A DNA stretch of 64,000 bases from Maricaulis sp. (GCA_017643585.1 JAEPND010000005.1:1-64000), one strand, 5' to 3'; positions 9,100 to 18,872 are shown, numbered from the stretch's first letter. Translations and numbers: made by a program. Notes: generated by a model not told the origin, from the letters alone.

Positions 9100-9201
9100 A
9101 ATGCGATGGTAAGCAGCGCTGTTCGGACCGTCGACCCGAAAACTGCGACGGCGCCAACGCGCCGCATTGCCTGCGCAACCCGAACGCGCTAACTCCCGGT
9201 C

Positions 9202-9609
9202 ATGCACCGTTGGCCTGACCTCATCCAGCACACTCTGCGCCAGGCCCTGCTGGCCCTCGCCCTGTTGGCGGCGGGCACCCAGGCGGCCTTGCCCCAGGGT
9301 TTCATGCTGGAGCGCAACACGCACAATGGTGCGTTGTCGGTGGTATTCTGTGCCGCCGGCGACGGCGTCGAGACTCGATGGCTGGACCTGGCGACCGGCG
9401 AGACCATCGACCGCGATGTCAACGCCGACCGAAGCACAGACCTTTGTACCTTTGCCGCAGCCCATACGCTGGCGATTGATGCGGTCGAGAGGTTGTCATT
9501 GCCCCCTCTTGGGGCAACCGTCTCGACCCTTCACCCCGTTTCCGACGCTGCGCGCAAGTCCTCGTACCGGGCCAACCGCCGCGCCCGGGCTCCCCCACAC
9601 CTCCTGTGA
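9202..9609 (+). CDS. DUF2946-like small secreted or membrane protein
   Basis: A 135-residue protein with an N-terminal hydrophobic signal or anchor (about residues 14-30, LALALLAAGTQAALPQ) followed by a short extracytoplasmic part with cysteines at CAAG and LCTF. It ends with a basic RANRRARAPP tail, a recurring ending in DUF2946 proteins. DUF2946 genes are commonly found beside copper-type TonB receptors, exactly as here. The next gene begins 45 bp downstream, so the two probably form an operon. The assignment rests on layout, tail motif and context rather than strong sequence identity. The ribosome-binding site is weak. Confidence 0.55.
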   Translation: MHRWPDLIQHTLRQALLALALLAAGTQAALPQGFMLERNTHNGALSVVFCAAGDGVETRWLDLATGETIDRDVNADRSTDLCTFAAAHTLAIDAVERLSLPPLGATVSTLHPVSDAARKSSYRANRRARAPPHLL

Positions 9610-9654
9610 CCCCATCGAACATTCTGGTTTTTGATCGGCATCACAGGAGTTTCC

Positions 9655-11742
9655 ATGCCGCGTTCAATTCTTTTGAGCACCTGTTTTGGTGTGCTCGCCA
9701 CGGCGCCTGCTTTCGCACAGGACGCCGCCCCTCTCGTTGACATCATCACCATCAATGCCAGCCGTACGTCAGCAGAGACGACACAGCTGGATCAACAGGA
9801 TATCGCCTCCCAGACCACACCGGACGCCACCGCAGTGCTGGCACAATTGCCGGGCCTGAATTCCGTGAGCAATGGCGCCCTGTCCGGCCAGGTGCAGTAT
9901 CGCGGCCTGTTCGGCGATCGCCTGAACATCCGGTTGAACGGTCGCCAATTTGTTTCCGGTGGCCCCAACCTTATGGATCCACCGATGCATTATGCGCCGG
10001 CCTCCCTGCTGGAACAGGTCATCGTCGACCGTGGCATTTCACCCGTCAGTGCCGGGCCGGGTCTTGCCGGCGGCATGGATGCCCAGTTCAAATCTGTCGA
10101 CTGGTCGCAGGACAGCACTTTCTCATTCTCTGCGGACCTCTCAGTCGGGCTACAGAGTGTCGATGAGGGGTGGTCGCGCTCGGCGCTTCTCGGAACCGCC
10201 AACAACCAGTTCCGGCTCTACGCCTTCGGCGCACACGAGACCGGCGAGGATTTTTCCAGTGGCGATTTCGATATTGCGGGCACGCAGTATGAACGCCTGA
10301 TCTATGGCCTGGGCGCAGGCCTTCAGTCCGACGATCAATCCCTCTCCGTTCAGTTTCGCCGCAATGAGACCGGCCCGACCGGCAATCCGCAGTTCGCGAT
10401 GGATATCCGCTTTGTCGACAGCGACTTCATCGAGGTGGATTATGATCGCAGCCAGGGCGCGTGGACGTTTGGAGCACGGCTCAGCTGGAATGATGTCGCG
10501 CACGCGATGAATAATTTCAGCCTGCGCCCTGCGCCGGGCGACATGATGCGCTTCCGCGAAACCTTCGCCTATGCAGAGCACCAGGCGATCGCCCTGACGG
10601 CCAGCCGTGACTTTGCGGGCGGAGCACTGTCGCTGGGCCTGGATCACACCCGGGCAACGCACGATGTGACGATCACCAATCCGAACAATGCGGATTTCTT
10701 CCTCAACAATCTGCCAGACATCGAGATCCAGCGCACGGGCGCCTTTGTTGAGTGGCAGGGCCCGCTCGGTCAGTGGGACGCCGAGATCGGTGCGCGCTTC
10801 GACAGCCATGATGCTGAGGCCGATACCGCCAGCGTCGGCTCGGCTGTCCCCATGATGCCGGCCATGTTGGCCATGAATTTTAACATGTCAGATCGCGCAT
10901 GGGATGATGTGACGACAGATTTCGCCGCCCGGATCTGGCGCCCCCTGTCAGATCAGGCTCTCCTGCGCGTGAACCTGGCTCGCAAAACCCGCGTGCCCAC
11001 CTATCTGGAACGCTTTGCCTGGTTGCCGACACCGGCCAGCGCAGGCCTCGCGGACGGCAATACCTATGTCGGGGACATTGAGCTGGAGGCGGAGACGGCC
11101 TGGATCGTCGAGGCCGGGATCGATTTCCAGAACGACACCGCCTATTTCCGCCCCTCTGCCTTCTATCGCCGCGTCGATGACTATATTCAGGGCGTCGCCT
11201 TTGACGACACGGTCGGCATTGTCGATACGCCGGTGGAAATGGTGTCGATGATGAATGGCGACATGACACCCCTGCGTTTTGCCAATGTGGATGCAGAACT
11301 CTACGGTTTTGACGGGGATTTCGGTTATCAACTTAGCCCCTCCTGGCAGCTGGACGGGCGGTTCGAATATGTGCGCGCCAAACGCCGCGACATCAGTGAC
11401 AATCTCTACCGTGTGGCCCCCGGCAATATCGGCCTCGGCCTCACCTATCAGGCCGAACGCTGGCAGGCGGGTCTCGAGACAGTCTGGACTGCCAGCCAGG
11501 ATGAAGTCTCCAGCACCAATTCCGAGCAGGCGTCGGACAGCTATTGCCTGTGGAATTTTCATGCCCGACTGGACGGGCCCGCTGGCAGCACGCTGGCCGT
11601 TCGCATGGATAACCTGTTCGACGAAACCTATGTGCCGCATCTGAGCGGACGGAACCGAAACGCCGGTTCCCAGCTGGCCCTGGGTGATGGCATCCCCGGC
11701 GCCGGCCGAAACTTCGGCCTCCGGTTAAGCTGGGCCCGTTAG
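9655..11742 (+). CDS. TonB-dependent receptor, copper (OprC/NosA-like) type
   Basis: A 695-residue outer-membrane receptor. The ATG at 9655 has AGGAG five bases upstream; an in-frame start at 9631 is less likely. The signal peptide ends AFAQD. The plug carries NGRQFVSGGPNLMDPP followed by M111-H112-Y113, which corresponds to the GPN-MDPP-HY segment of copper receptors of the OprC/NosA group. Two methionine-rich stretches lie in predicted extracellular loops: M400, M401, M404, M407, M411, and M529, M532, M533, M537. Methionine clusters of this kind fit Cu(I) binding. The barrel ends GLRLSWAR. The upstream DUF2946-like gene supports a copper role. Substrate assignment is inference. Confidence 0.8.
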   Translation: MPRSILLSTCFGVLATAPAFAQDAAPLVDIITINASRTSAETTQLDQQDIASQTTPDATAVLAQLPGLNSVSNGALSGQVQYRGLFGDRLNIRLNGRQFVSGGPNLMDPPMHYAPASLLEQVIVDRGISPVSAGPGLAGGMDAQFKSVDWSQDSTFSFSADLSVGLQSVDEGWSRSALLGTANNQFRLYAFGAHETGEDFSSGDFDIAGTQYERLIYGLGAGLQSDDQSLSVQFRRNETGPTGNPQFAMDIRFVDSDFIEVDYDRSQGAWTFGARLSWNDVAHAMNNFSLRPAPGDMMRFRETFAYAEHQAIALTASRDFAGGALSLGLDHTRATHDVTITNPNNADFFLNNLPDIEIQRTGAFVEWQGPLGQWDAEIGARFDSHDAEADTASVGSAVPMMPAMLAMNFNMSDRAWDDVTTDFAARIWRPLSDQALLRVNLARKTRVPTYLERFAWLPTPASAGLADGNTYVGDIELEAETAWIVEAGIDFQNDTAYFRPSAFYRRVDDYIQGVAFDDTVGIVDTPVEMVSMMNGDMTPLRFANVDAELYGFDGDFGYQLSPSWQLDGRFEYVRAKRRDISDNLYRVAPGNIGLGLTYQAERWQAGLETVWTASQDEVSSTNSEQASDSYCLWNFHARLDGPAGSTLAVRMDNLFDETYVPHLSGRNRNAGSQLALGDGIPGAGRNFGLRLSWAR

Positions 11743-11748
11743 AACCCC

Positions 11749-11772
11749 TGGCCCGGTCGCAAGGCCGGGCCA
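11749..11772 (+). terminator. Hairpin after the copper-type receptor
   Basis: A perfect 8-bp stem (TGGCCCGG / CCGGGCCA) without a T-run lies six bases after the stop codon. It is a plausible but weak terminator in front of the convergent tRNA gene. Confidence 0.4.
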
Positions 11773-11819
11773 GCCTCGCTTGTGGCACACTGGCAACAAT
11801 CAGATCTCGACACGAATGC

Positions 11820-11906
11820 TGGTGCGGGCGACCGGACTTGAACCGGTACGACCTTGCGGTCGGCAGATTTTAAGTCTGCTGCGTCTACCAATTCCGCCAC
11901 GCCCGC
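11820..11906 (-). tRNA. tRNA-Leu (UAA)
   Basis: An 87-nt class II tRNA. The acceptor stem GCGGGCG pairs with CGCCCGC, followed by discriminator A and an encoded CCA (11820-11822). The anticodon arm is CAGACTTAAAATCTG, with anticodon TAA, and there is a long variable arm (CGACCGCAAGGTCG) and a T-arm CCGGTTCAAGTCCGG. It decodes TTA, a rare codon in this G+C-rich genome. Confidence 0.96.
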
Positions 11907-12306
11907 CGAACCAGTGGCGCGATCCTACACACTCGTCTTGCGCATTCCAGTCGCAGTTTCACTGCGAACGGAAGCGATCCTTGCTCGCCCGCTCGAGCGT
12001 GTCCCAGCCCCGCGCTGGAAGCCGGCCCCTGTAAGCTAACAATTCGCTCATAAAGAGTGCCAACTGCGCAACACGAACCTGTTTTATCGTTGCAGATGAA
12101 ACTATCTGCAATGCAAATCACGAAGCGCATACCATTGTTTTATATACATATATTCTAAAACACATGGAAAACCGGGCTGTGATTTCTCACATTCCCGTCA
12201 ATTGCTTTCGGCGAAAAACGCGCGTCACAATCCTGTCGTGCTCGTGACTGCCGGAAGAGCCAACTCGTGATTAAAAATCCGGCTACATACTCCTAGGGGA
12301 CATGCA
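11907..12306. other. 400-bp divergent intergenic region, tRNA-Leu / TonB receptor
   Basis: It contains the promoters of tRNA-Leu (minus) and of the following receptor (plus). The middle part, about 12100-12170, is markedly A+T-rich (for example TTTTATATACATATATTC) compared with the surroundings, as expected for a promoter or regulator-binding region. No gene and no recognisable riboswitch were seen. Confidence 0.5.
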
Positions 12307-15300
12307 ATGAAACGTATGCAAAGCGTTTTGTTACGGTCGACCATGCTTGCTGGCCTTGTGCTGTCAGGCGTCGCCGTATCTCAACCAGCTCTCGCGCAAG
12401 ACAACCAGACCGATGATGATCGTGAACGCATCGTCGTGACGGGTTCGCGTCTGCGTCGTGACGAGTTTTCTGCCATCTCGCCCATCCAGGTCATCAATGC
12501 TGATGAACAGCGTCAGCTGGGCATTTCCGACGCCACGGCGCTGATCGCTGATTCGCCAGTTGTTTCGGGCGTCCAGCTCGACGGATCCGTGAACTCCGGT
12601 TCTCCGACCGCCGCCGTGGAAGGCGTTCCGGTTAATGGCCCGGGTGCATCCACCGTCGCTCTGCGTGGCCTGGGCGCAGAACGGACCCTGCTGCTGGTCA
12701 ATGGCCGTCGCCTCGGCCCGTCAGGTGTTCGTGGCGCACCGGTCGCACCTGACCTCAATCTCATCCCGAGCATGATGATCGACCGCGTCGAGCTGCTCAC
12801 AGACGGCGCTTCCTCCGTCTATGGTGCCGACGCTGTTGCCGGCGTTGCCAACATCATCCTGCGTGACGAATTTGACGGTTTTGAAGTCTCCACCTTCGCC
12901 TCCCTGCCGGAGAATGAGGGTGGTGAAGTTTTCCAGATGGGCTTCATTGGTGGCGCATCCACCGACCGTTCCAACTTCACGGTTTCCGGTGAATTCTATA
13001 ACCGCACCGCTGTTCTGGCGGGCAATCGCTCGCACTGGAATGACTGTCTGCGTGACATCGACGTGACCGATCAGGGCGACATCCTGTCCGTGTGTATGGA
13101 CCGCCGTCCCGATAATGCTGTCTTCGTTGCGGGCACGGGTTTTGTCTACTCCCTTCCCGGCTTCGACAGCACCGACCTGGCCGGCTTCCCGACCGGTTGG
13201 GGAACGCGCGCCGAAGTCTTCGAGGAGACTGGATCTCACTTCTACGAGCAGGATGCCTACAGCCTGCAGGACGAGGAACGCCGCACCCAGCTGATGGAAA
13301 ACCTGGAGCGGATGAACCTCTTCGCCTCCGGCTTCTATGACGTGAACTTCTTCGAACGTGACACGATCTATTTCGAAGCGTCCTATGCGACCCGTAACTC
13401 AGTCGGCCGCTTTACGGACGAACAGGTCTTCCCGGGTGTTCCGGCCCTGATCCCGATGGAAGATGCCAATGGCAATCTTCTGGTCAATCCGGACGGTTCC
13501 CTGCAGCTGTTTGACAACCCGCTGAACCCGTTCTCTGCGGACGCGCTGCCGGTGTACTCGCTCGAGGGGCTGTCCCAGCGTCGTAAGTCCGACGTCGACG
13601 TGTTCCGTTTCGTTGGTGGCATGGAAGGCGACCTGCCCTTCCTGATGGACCGCAACTGGGTCTATGACGTTTCGCTCGCCTATGACCGATCAAACGGAAC
13701 CGCTTCCCAGCCGATCATGCGCGAGGATGCGATCCGTGAGGCTCTGGACACCCTGCGTCTTGACGAGAACGGCAACCCGATCTGTGGCCTCGGACGTCAG
13801 GCTACCAGCTTTGGCTTCCTGACGCCGGCGAACTGCCCGACCGTCGATTTCTTCAACGCCTCGCTGTTCACCACGCAAGGCGGTGACCGCAATTTCGCGA
13901 CGCAAGAAGAAACCGATTTCCTGTTCGGTCAGGCGATCAACATCACCGAGATGGAACAGGTTCACGCCCAGGCCATCTTCACGGGTGACGTCTTCGAGAT
14001 GCCGGCTGGTACCGTCGGTCTCGTTCTCGGCCTCGAATTCCGCGAACAGCGCATCAACTCCATCAATGATGCAACGCGCGTTCTCGGTCTCGGTGCATCG
14101 GAAATTCCGGATACGGAACGCCCGACCATTGGTCGTACCTCACTCTACGAAGTGTTCGCGGAGACCGAGGTACCGGTCACCGACAACCTGCTCTTCTCGC
14201 TGTCCGGTCGTTTCACCGAACACGAGACCTTTGGCGCTCACATGACCTATAGCGGCAAGGTAGACTGGCAGCTGACGGACAGCTTCCGCCTGCGTTCGAC
14301 CTACGGAACCTCCTTCCGTGCGCCGAACCTGCGTGAGCAATTCCTGGCCGGTGCAACGGGCACGATTGGTGGCGCGAACGACCCCTGCCTCGTCCCGACG
14401 GGCGCGAATAATGGCGGGGTCTATGATCCGAACGGTGAGACACGCTCTCAGCTTCTGCTGGATAACTGTGTCGCCGCTGGTGCAGACCCGACGGCGCTTG
14501 GCCTGCTGGCAACCACGGGTATCACCACGTCGACCGGTGGTAACCCGAACGCCACGGCCGAGACGTCCGAGTCCATGACCTTCGGTGCGGTCTTCCAGCA
14601 CAGCTTCGCAAATGACCTCGATCTCGATGTCTCCGTGACGTATTTCGACATCCAGGTTGAAGACTCGCTGGAAGAGTCCAATGCCGCGCAGATCATCGCT
14701 AACTGCTACACCAACCAGCCGAACCTGGCTGATCCGGCTTGTTCGCGCATCACCCGTAACACCGGTGATCCGACGACGGCGACGATTTCCCTGGTGGACG
14801 CGTCCTTCATCAATATCGGTCAGCTGACCTCCACGGGTATTGACTATAATGTCCGTGCGAATATGCCGTTGTCCTTCATTGATGATCAGACCGACCTGAC
14901 CCTGGTATTCAACGCAGCTCAGTATCTTGAGCAGCTGCGCAACCAGGACCCGAGCGATCCGAACTCTCTGGAAGAAGACCTGGTAGGCCGCATCGCCAAT
15001 CCGGAATGGCTGTGGCAGTTCTCTGCAACGGCAACCCGTGGCAATTGGGCCGCTCGTTGGCGCACGCGCTATCAGGGTGAAGGTCAGCAGGAGAACTCTG
15101 ATGCTCTCGTGGCGACCAACCTGACCCGTGACGTACCGCTGACGGCTTGTGAAGCCTTCGGTTATGCTGGTCAGTGCCGTGATGTCGATTTTGTCGACAG
15201 CTACATGACGCACGACATGTCCCTGTCCTACGATGCAGACATGTGGAGCTTCTCGGCTGGTGTGAACAACATCACCGACGAGCAACCACCGCTTATCGAC

Positions 15301-15396
15301 CAGGGTGAAGGTCCGTCGCGCATGAACATGGTTGTTCAGTCCGGTTATGACCTGATCGGTCGCCGGGCGTTCGCATCCATCACGCGTCGCTTCTAG
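12307..15396 (+). CDS. Large TonB-dependent receptor
   Basis: A 1029-residue outer-membrane receptor. The signal peptide ends PALAQD. It is followed by the plug onset ERIVVTGSRLRRDEFSAISP, then LRGLGAERTLLLVNGRRL and VELLTDGASSVYGADAVAGV. The barrel ends in RAFASITRRF with a terminal phenylalanine. Several extracellular loops carry cysteine pairs (for example around residues 245-260 and 795-810) that may form disulfides. The size and the SRL-R-plug style match the large polymer- or peptide-scavenging receptors abundant in Caulobacterales, but the ligand is unknown. ATG follows a modest AGGGGA site. It is monocistronic between an A+T-rich leader and a terminator. Confidence 0.92.
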   Translation: MKRMQSVLLRSTMLAGLVLSGVAVSQPALAQDNQTDDDRERIVVTGSRLRRDEFSAISPIQVINADEQRQLGISDATALIADSPVVSGVQLDGSVNSGSPTAAVEGVPVNGPGASTVALRGLGAERTLLLVNGRRLGPSGVRGAPVAPDLNLIPSMMIDRVELLTDGASSVYGADAVAGVANIILRDEFDGFEVSTFASLPENEGGEVFQMGFIGGASTDRSNFTVSGEFYNRTAVLAGNRSHWNDCLRDIDVTDQGDILSVCMDRRPDNAVFVAGTGFVYSLPGFDSTDLAGFPTGWGTRAEVFEETGSHFYEQDAYSLQDEERRTQLMENLERMNLFASGFYDVNFFERDTIYFEASYATRNSVGRFTDEQVFPGVPALIPMEDANGNLLVNPDGSLQLFDNPLNPFSADALPVYSLEGLSQRRKSDVDVFRFVGGMEGDLPFLMDRNWVYDVSLAYDRSNGTASQPIMREDAIREALDTLRLDENGNPICGLGRQATSFGFLTPANCPTVDFFNASLFTTQGGDRNFATQEETDFLFGQAINITEMEQVHAQAIFTGDVFEMPAGTVGLVLGLEFREQRINSINDATRVLGLGASEIPDTERPTIGRTSLYEVFAETEVPVTDNLLFSLSGRFTEHETFGAHMTYSGKVDWQLTDSFRLRSTYGTSFRAPNLREQFLAGATGTIGGANDPCLVPTGANNGGVYDPNGETRSQLLLDNCVAAGADPTALGLLATTGITTSTGGNPNATAETSESMTFGAVFQHSFANDLDLDVSVTYFDIQVEDSLEESNAAQIIANCYTNQPNLADPACSRITRNTGDPTTATISLVDASFINIGQLTSTGIDYNVRANMPLSFIDDQTDLTLVFNAAQYLEQLRNQDPSDPNSLEEDLVGRIANPEWLWQFSATATRGNWAARWRTRYQGEGQQENSDALVATNLTRDVPLTACEAFGYAGQCRDVDFVDSYMTHDMSLSYDADMWSFSAGVNNITDEQPPLIDQGEGPSRMNMVVQSGYDLIGRRAFASITRRF

Positions 15397-15415
15397 GCGC
15401 CAACCCACACAAAAG

Positions 15416-15451
15416 AGGGGCGGCGATCATCCGATCACCGCCCCTTTTTTT
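15416..15451 (+). terminator. Intrinsic terminator after the large TonB receptor
   Basis: A 12-bp stem with one mismatch (GGGGCGGCGATC / GATCACCGCCCC) and a 4-nt loop is followed by T7. Confidence 0.92.
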
Positions 15452-15492
15452 CTTGTCGCCCCGATCCGTCCGGTTCGAGCTGTTTGGATAGC

Positions 15493-16125
15493 CTAGCGAA
15501 TGCGTTCGACACGGATAATCCGGGACAGTTCATTGATGCGCAGCTGGTAGCCGCCCAACCGGCCTTCCTGGATGCTGGCGGTATAGTCCCGGTTCTGTCG
15601 CATGCGAGTGGCAACACGCTGATTATCCGCCGAGATCTGGCGCCAGACCTGGCCGTTGGCCAAGGTGATCTCCAGTCGCTCATAGGGAATAACCTCGAAG
15701 GCCGCGATCGCACTGTCAACGCGATCATCCTCGGCTGCAGCCAGCTGGACAGACCGACGATTGCTCCGCCGCGCATTGACCTGTTCCGCTCCCAGGCCGT
15801 CCACGGGAGGCATAGTCTCGTCCGCCTGTGCCGCAACAGCGCCCTCACTGTCGCGCTGCTCCCGATTACCGAATGGCAGCCCGGGAAGGCGAAAACCGCG
15901 GCGTTGTCCTGTTTCTGCCGTTTGCGGCGTCTCCACGACATCCTCCCGGCTATCAGCCCGCAGGGCGTCTTCCAGACAGGCGATCCGGGCCTCGGCCGTA
16001 GCAGCCGTGCGGCACCGGGCGATCGCGTCTTCCTGGGCATGAGCGCCGCTGACGGGAAGAAGCACGCTGGTCACGAGAATGGCAGTCAGGCTGCCGGTTG
16101 ATACTGCCCAGTCACGAATAGGCAT
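15493..16125 (-). CDS. Secreted protein of unknown function with N-terminal Cys pair
   Basis: A 210-residue protein. The ATG at 16125 follows GGAGGTG, a strong site, and opens a signal peptide (residues 1 to about 31, ending SGAHA). A longer in-frame start at 16164 is less likely. The mature N-terminus has two cysteines 12 residues apart in IARCRTAATAEARIACLEDAL, a pattern seen in many secreted proteins of the VasI-like kind (Cys, about ten residues, R-[LI]-x-C-[YL]-[DE]). The C-terminal 70 residues (from ERLEITLANGQVWRQI) may form a small beta-rich domain. No family name is assigned. It lies behind a VWA-domain gene on the same strand, 78 bp apart. Confidence 0.7.
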   Translation of the reverse strand: MPIRDWAVSTGSLTAILVTSVLLPVSGAHAQEDAIARCRTAATAEARIACLEDALRADSREDVVETPQTAETGQRRGFRLPGLPFGNREQRDSEGAVAAQADETMPPVDGLGAEQVNARRSNRRSVQLAAAEDDRVDSAIAAFEVIPYERLEITLANGQVWRQISADNQRVATRMRQNRDYTASIQEGRLGGYQLRINELSRIIRVERIR

Positions 16126-16203
16126 TTGCACCTCCAACACTATGTGAACAGGAGTGTCCGCCACAGGGCCAGCAGGTGCAAGTGCCTATTTTGTAATGCC
16201 TGT

Positions 16204-17979
16204 TTAATAGACCTTGAGATCATCCTGCCAGGCGACATAGCGGGCGATTTCCACCAGTTCCAAGAACTGGCTGCGATAGCCATAGACATCCTGGCCGCTC
16301 AGGCCATCGACCCCGTCCAGCACGCTGTCATAGTCATACCCGTTCTGCAGATAGGGATCACCGCGCAGCAATTGGGAGAAGCCGGCCACCTGGGCCGAGA
16401 AACGGGCGTCAACCGAGGCGTCGCTTAGTCGAGACACCGCATCGCCTGGCGTAATCGGGCGTTCGATCAGTTCGCTGGCGCCCTCACCGGGCAGTTTGTA
16501 GCGAATGCGCAAATGCGCGAACTCGGCGGAGGTGTCGTGCGCGGCCGGCGAGGCATCGCCATAGCGCAGTGGATCCGTCAGGGCGCCGTCACTTCCGGGG
16601 GCGGCGATTTCATAGATGGCGGTAACGGAGTGGCCGGAACCAACCTCGCCCGCATCAACCGCGTCATTGTTGAAATCCGCGCGGTCAAGCAAACGCGTCT
16701 CATAGCCGACCAGGCGATATTCAGCGACCTGGGCCGGGTTGAACTCGACCTGGATCTTGACGTCATTGGCGATGGTGAACAGCGAGCCAAACGTCTCCTC
16801 GACCAGCATGCGACGCGCCTCTTGGCGACTGTCGATATAGGCGGCAACGCCGTTTCCGGCCTGGGCAATGGTCTGCATCATCTGGTCATTGTAATTGCCA
16901 CGACCAAAGCCCATCACCGAGAGATAGATGCCACTGTCTCGCTTACGCGCGACAAAGTCTTCCAAGCGTTCATCCTGGGTCACGCCGACATTGAAATCAC
17001 CATCGGTGAGCAGCATGACACGATTGACCGCCTCGGGATCGAAATTTTCCTCGGCCAGGCTATAGGCCAGGGATAGACCGGCACCGCCCGCTGTGGAACC
17101 GCCAGCTCGAAGACTGTCCAGCGCCTCGTGAATCTGGCGAGCGTGACGCGCCTGTGTCGGCTCGAGGACGGCACCGGCCGCGCCCGCATAAACGACGATC
17201 GACACCGTGTCGTCCTCGTCCAGCTCGTCCACCAGCATATGCATGGCCTGAAGGGCCAGCGGCAGCTTGTCGGGCGCATTCATCGAGCCGGATACATCGA
17301 TCAGGAAGACAAGGTTGGCGCGCGGCCGCTCGGTCGGGATGAGATCATAGCCCTGTACACCAATGTGCAGCAGCTGGGTGTTCTCGTTCCATGGCGTCGG
17401 CATGACCTGGATCGAGGTCGAGAACGGCGAGTCCGCGGCCTCGGGAAGCGCGTATTCGTAATCGAAGTAATTCACCATCTCCTCGATACGCACAGCATCA
17501 CTCGGCGGCAGCTCGCAATCATGCAGATGATTACGCACAACGGCGTAACTTGCCGTGTCGACATCGATCGAGAAGGTCGAAACCGGGGTTTCCGCTGTCA
17601 CATTGACCGGGTTGGCCTGCACGTCCTCGAACCGGTCCCGGTTGGGCATGGGGTCAGGCTGGGGCCGTGCGAAATTGCCGCTCAATGTTGTGGGTGCACG
17701 CACGAGCGGCTGTGGTGAGGCCGGCGGCGGAGGCGGCGCCGGTGGAGGTGGTGGGGGCGGTGGCGACGACAGCGCAGCCTGCTCCTGCATCACCATGGCC
17801 GGTGCGCGGCTTGAATAATGCACCCTCCGGTCTTCCTCGACCGGTCGAGGCAGGCATACCTGCGGTACCGCCCGGTCATATTGTGGAACATCCTGAGCTG
17901 TCACACGCGGTGTATCGACAATACTCATGCCACCGATCAGGGCGACGGCCGCAGCGCTCATCAAGAGTTTCTGAGACAT
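16204..17979 (-). CDS. VWA-domain protein (YfbK-like, DUF3520)
   Basis: A 591-residue exported protein. The N-terminal signal (about 1-28) is followed by a proline-rich linker with runs of eight and five prolines (about residues 74-87). A conserved region with FSIDVDTASYAVVRNHL precedes the von Willebrand A domain, whose MIDAS motif is intact (LIDVSGSMN, with the later conserved LLTDGDFNVG). A C-terminal DUF3520-like region follows. This layout matches YfbK-type proteins, whose role is not settled; the VWA fold usually mediates metal-dependent protein binding. The start has GGAAGGGGAAGG upstream. It may form an operon with the downstream Cys-pair protein. Confidence 0.88.
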   Translation of the reverse strand: MSQKLLMSAAAVALIGGMSIVDTPRVTAQDVPQYDRAVPQVCLPRPVEEDRRVHYSSRAPAMVMQEQAALSSPPPPPPPPAPPPPPASPQPLVRAPTTLSGNFARPQPDPMPNRDRFEDVQANPVNVTAETPVSTFSIDVDTASYAVVRNHLHDCELPPSDAVRIEEMVNYFDYEYALPEAADSPFSTSIQVMPTPWNENTQLLHIGVQGYDLIPTERPRANLVFLIDVSGSMNAPDKLPLALQAMHMLVDELDEDDTVSIVVYAGAAGAVLEPTQARHARQIHEALDSLRAGGSTAGGAGLSLAYSLAEENFDPEAVNRVMLLTDGDFNVGVTQDERLEDFVARKRDSGIYLSVMGFGRGNYNDQMMQTIAQAGNGVAAYIDSRQEARRMLVEETFGSLFTIANDVKIQVEFNPAQVAEYRLVGYETRLLDRADFNNDAVDAGEVGSGHSVTAIYEIAAPGSDGALTDPLRYGDASPAAHDTSAEFAHLRIRYKLPGEGASELIERPITPGDAVSRLSDASVDARFSAQVAGFSQLLRGDPYLQNGYDYDSVLDGVDGLSGQDVYGYRSQFLELVEIARYVAWQDDLKVY

Positions 17980-18098
17980 TTCCTTCCCCTTCCTGTCCCT
18001 GGGACAGACAGGGATGCGCGCGCTTCACAGCCAAGCCTTGGCTGAAACGGGGCATTCTCGGGGCATTTTGTTCATCAAGCGGGCCGGATTGGGCCGCT

Positions 18099-18872
18099 TC
18101 AGGCCAGTTCCGGCTCGTGGCCCAGCCCTTTGACCAGGGCAATAATGCGATCAATCACCGCATCCAGCCGGGTCTCATCGGTCGCGCGCACAACCAGCTG
18201 GGTGCCCCGCCGCAGCTTGCCGTCCTGCAGTTCGAGGAAATAGGGATAGCTGCCGATGGAAACGTCGGGATACTCGCTCTGAAGTTCGCCCAGCTGGACG
18301 GCAATATCGCCTTCGCGCAGGCCTTCGCCCTTGACCGAGCGCGAGCGCGTCACCGCCCCGCCCTCCAGGCGATGGGCGATGTCCTCGAGCATGCCGCGGG
18401 CAATCTTTGGCACACCGGCCAGGGTGAAGACATTGCCAGTCTGGAAACCGGGCGCGCCGGTCACAGGGTTCTCGATCAGCGATGCCGTGTCCGGGATCCG
18501 CGCCATTCGCTTGCGGCTTTCTGTCAGCGGCGTGCCGGTCTTTTCATACCAGTGCTCGATGATCGCCAGTGCGTCCGCGCGCACGTCGATGCCGACACCA
18601 AAAGCCCTCGCGATACTGTCTGCGGTAATGTCGTCATGGGTCGGTCCGATGCCGCCGGTCGTGAAGACATAGTCGGCCTTGGCCCGCAGCGTATTGACCG
18701 CATCGACGATCTCTTCCTCGACATCGGGAACGACCCGACATTCGCTGATATTGATCCCCAGCGGCGCGAGAAATTGAGCGATCTGCTGCAGGTTCTTGTC
18801 CTGGGTGCGTCCCGAGAGCACTTCATCGCCGATCAGCAATACTGCCGCTGTAACCTGTTTCATCTCACCCAT
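18099..18872 (-). CDS. CinA-like / MoaB-fold molybdopterin-binding-type protein
   Basis: A 257-residue cytoplasmic protein with an N-terminal MoCF-biosynthesis (MoaB/MogA-like) domain, seen in VLLIGDEVLSGRTQDKN and the TTGGIGPTHDDIT loop. It lacks the C-terminal nicotinamide-deamidase half of full-length CinA, as many alphaproteobacterial homologues do. Later motifs include GAPGFQTGNVFTLAGVP. Its biochemical role is not defined for this short form. ATG at 18872 follows AGGTGA with 6-base spacing and is preferred over an in-frame TTG at 18878. It is divergent from sfsA with only about 60 bp between. Confidence 0.85.
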   Translation of the reverse strand: MGEMKQVTAAVLLIGDEVLSGRTQDKNLQQIAQFLAPLGINISECRVVPDVEEEIVDAVNTLRAKADYVFTTGGIGPTHDDITADSIARAFGVGIDVRADALAIIEHWYEKTGTPLTESRKRMARIPDTASLIENPVTGAPGFQTGNVFTLAGVPKIARGMLEDIAHRLEGGAVTRSRSVKGEGLREGDIAVQLGELQSEYPDVSIGSYPYFLELQDGKLRRGTQLVVRATDETRLDAVIDRIIALVKGLGHEPELA

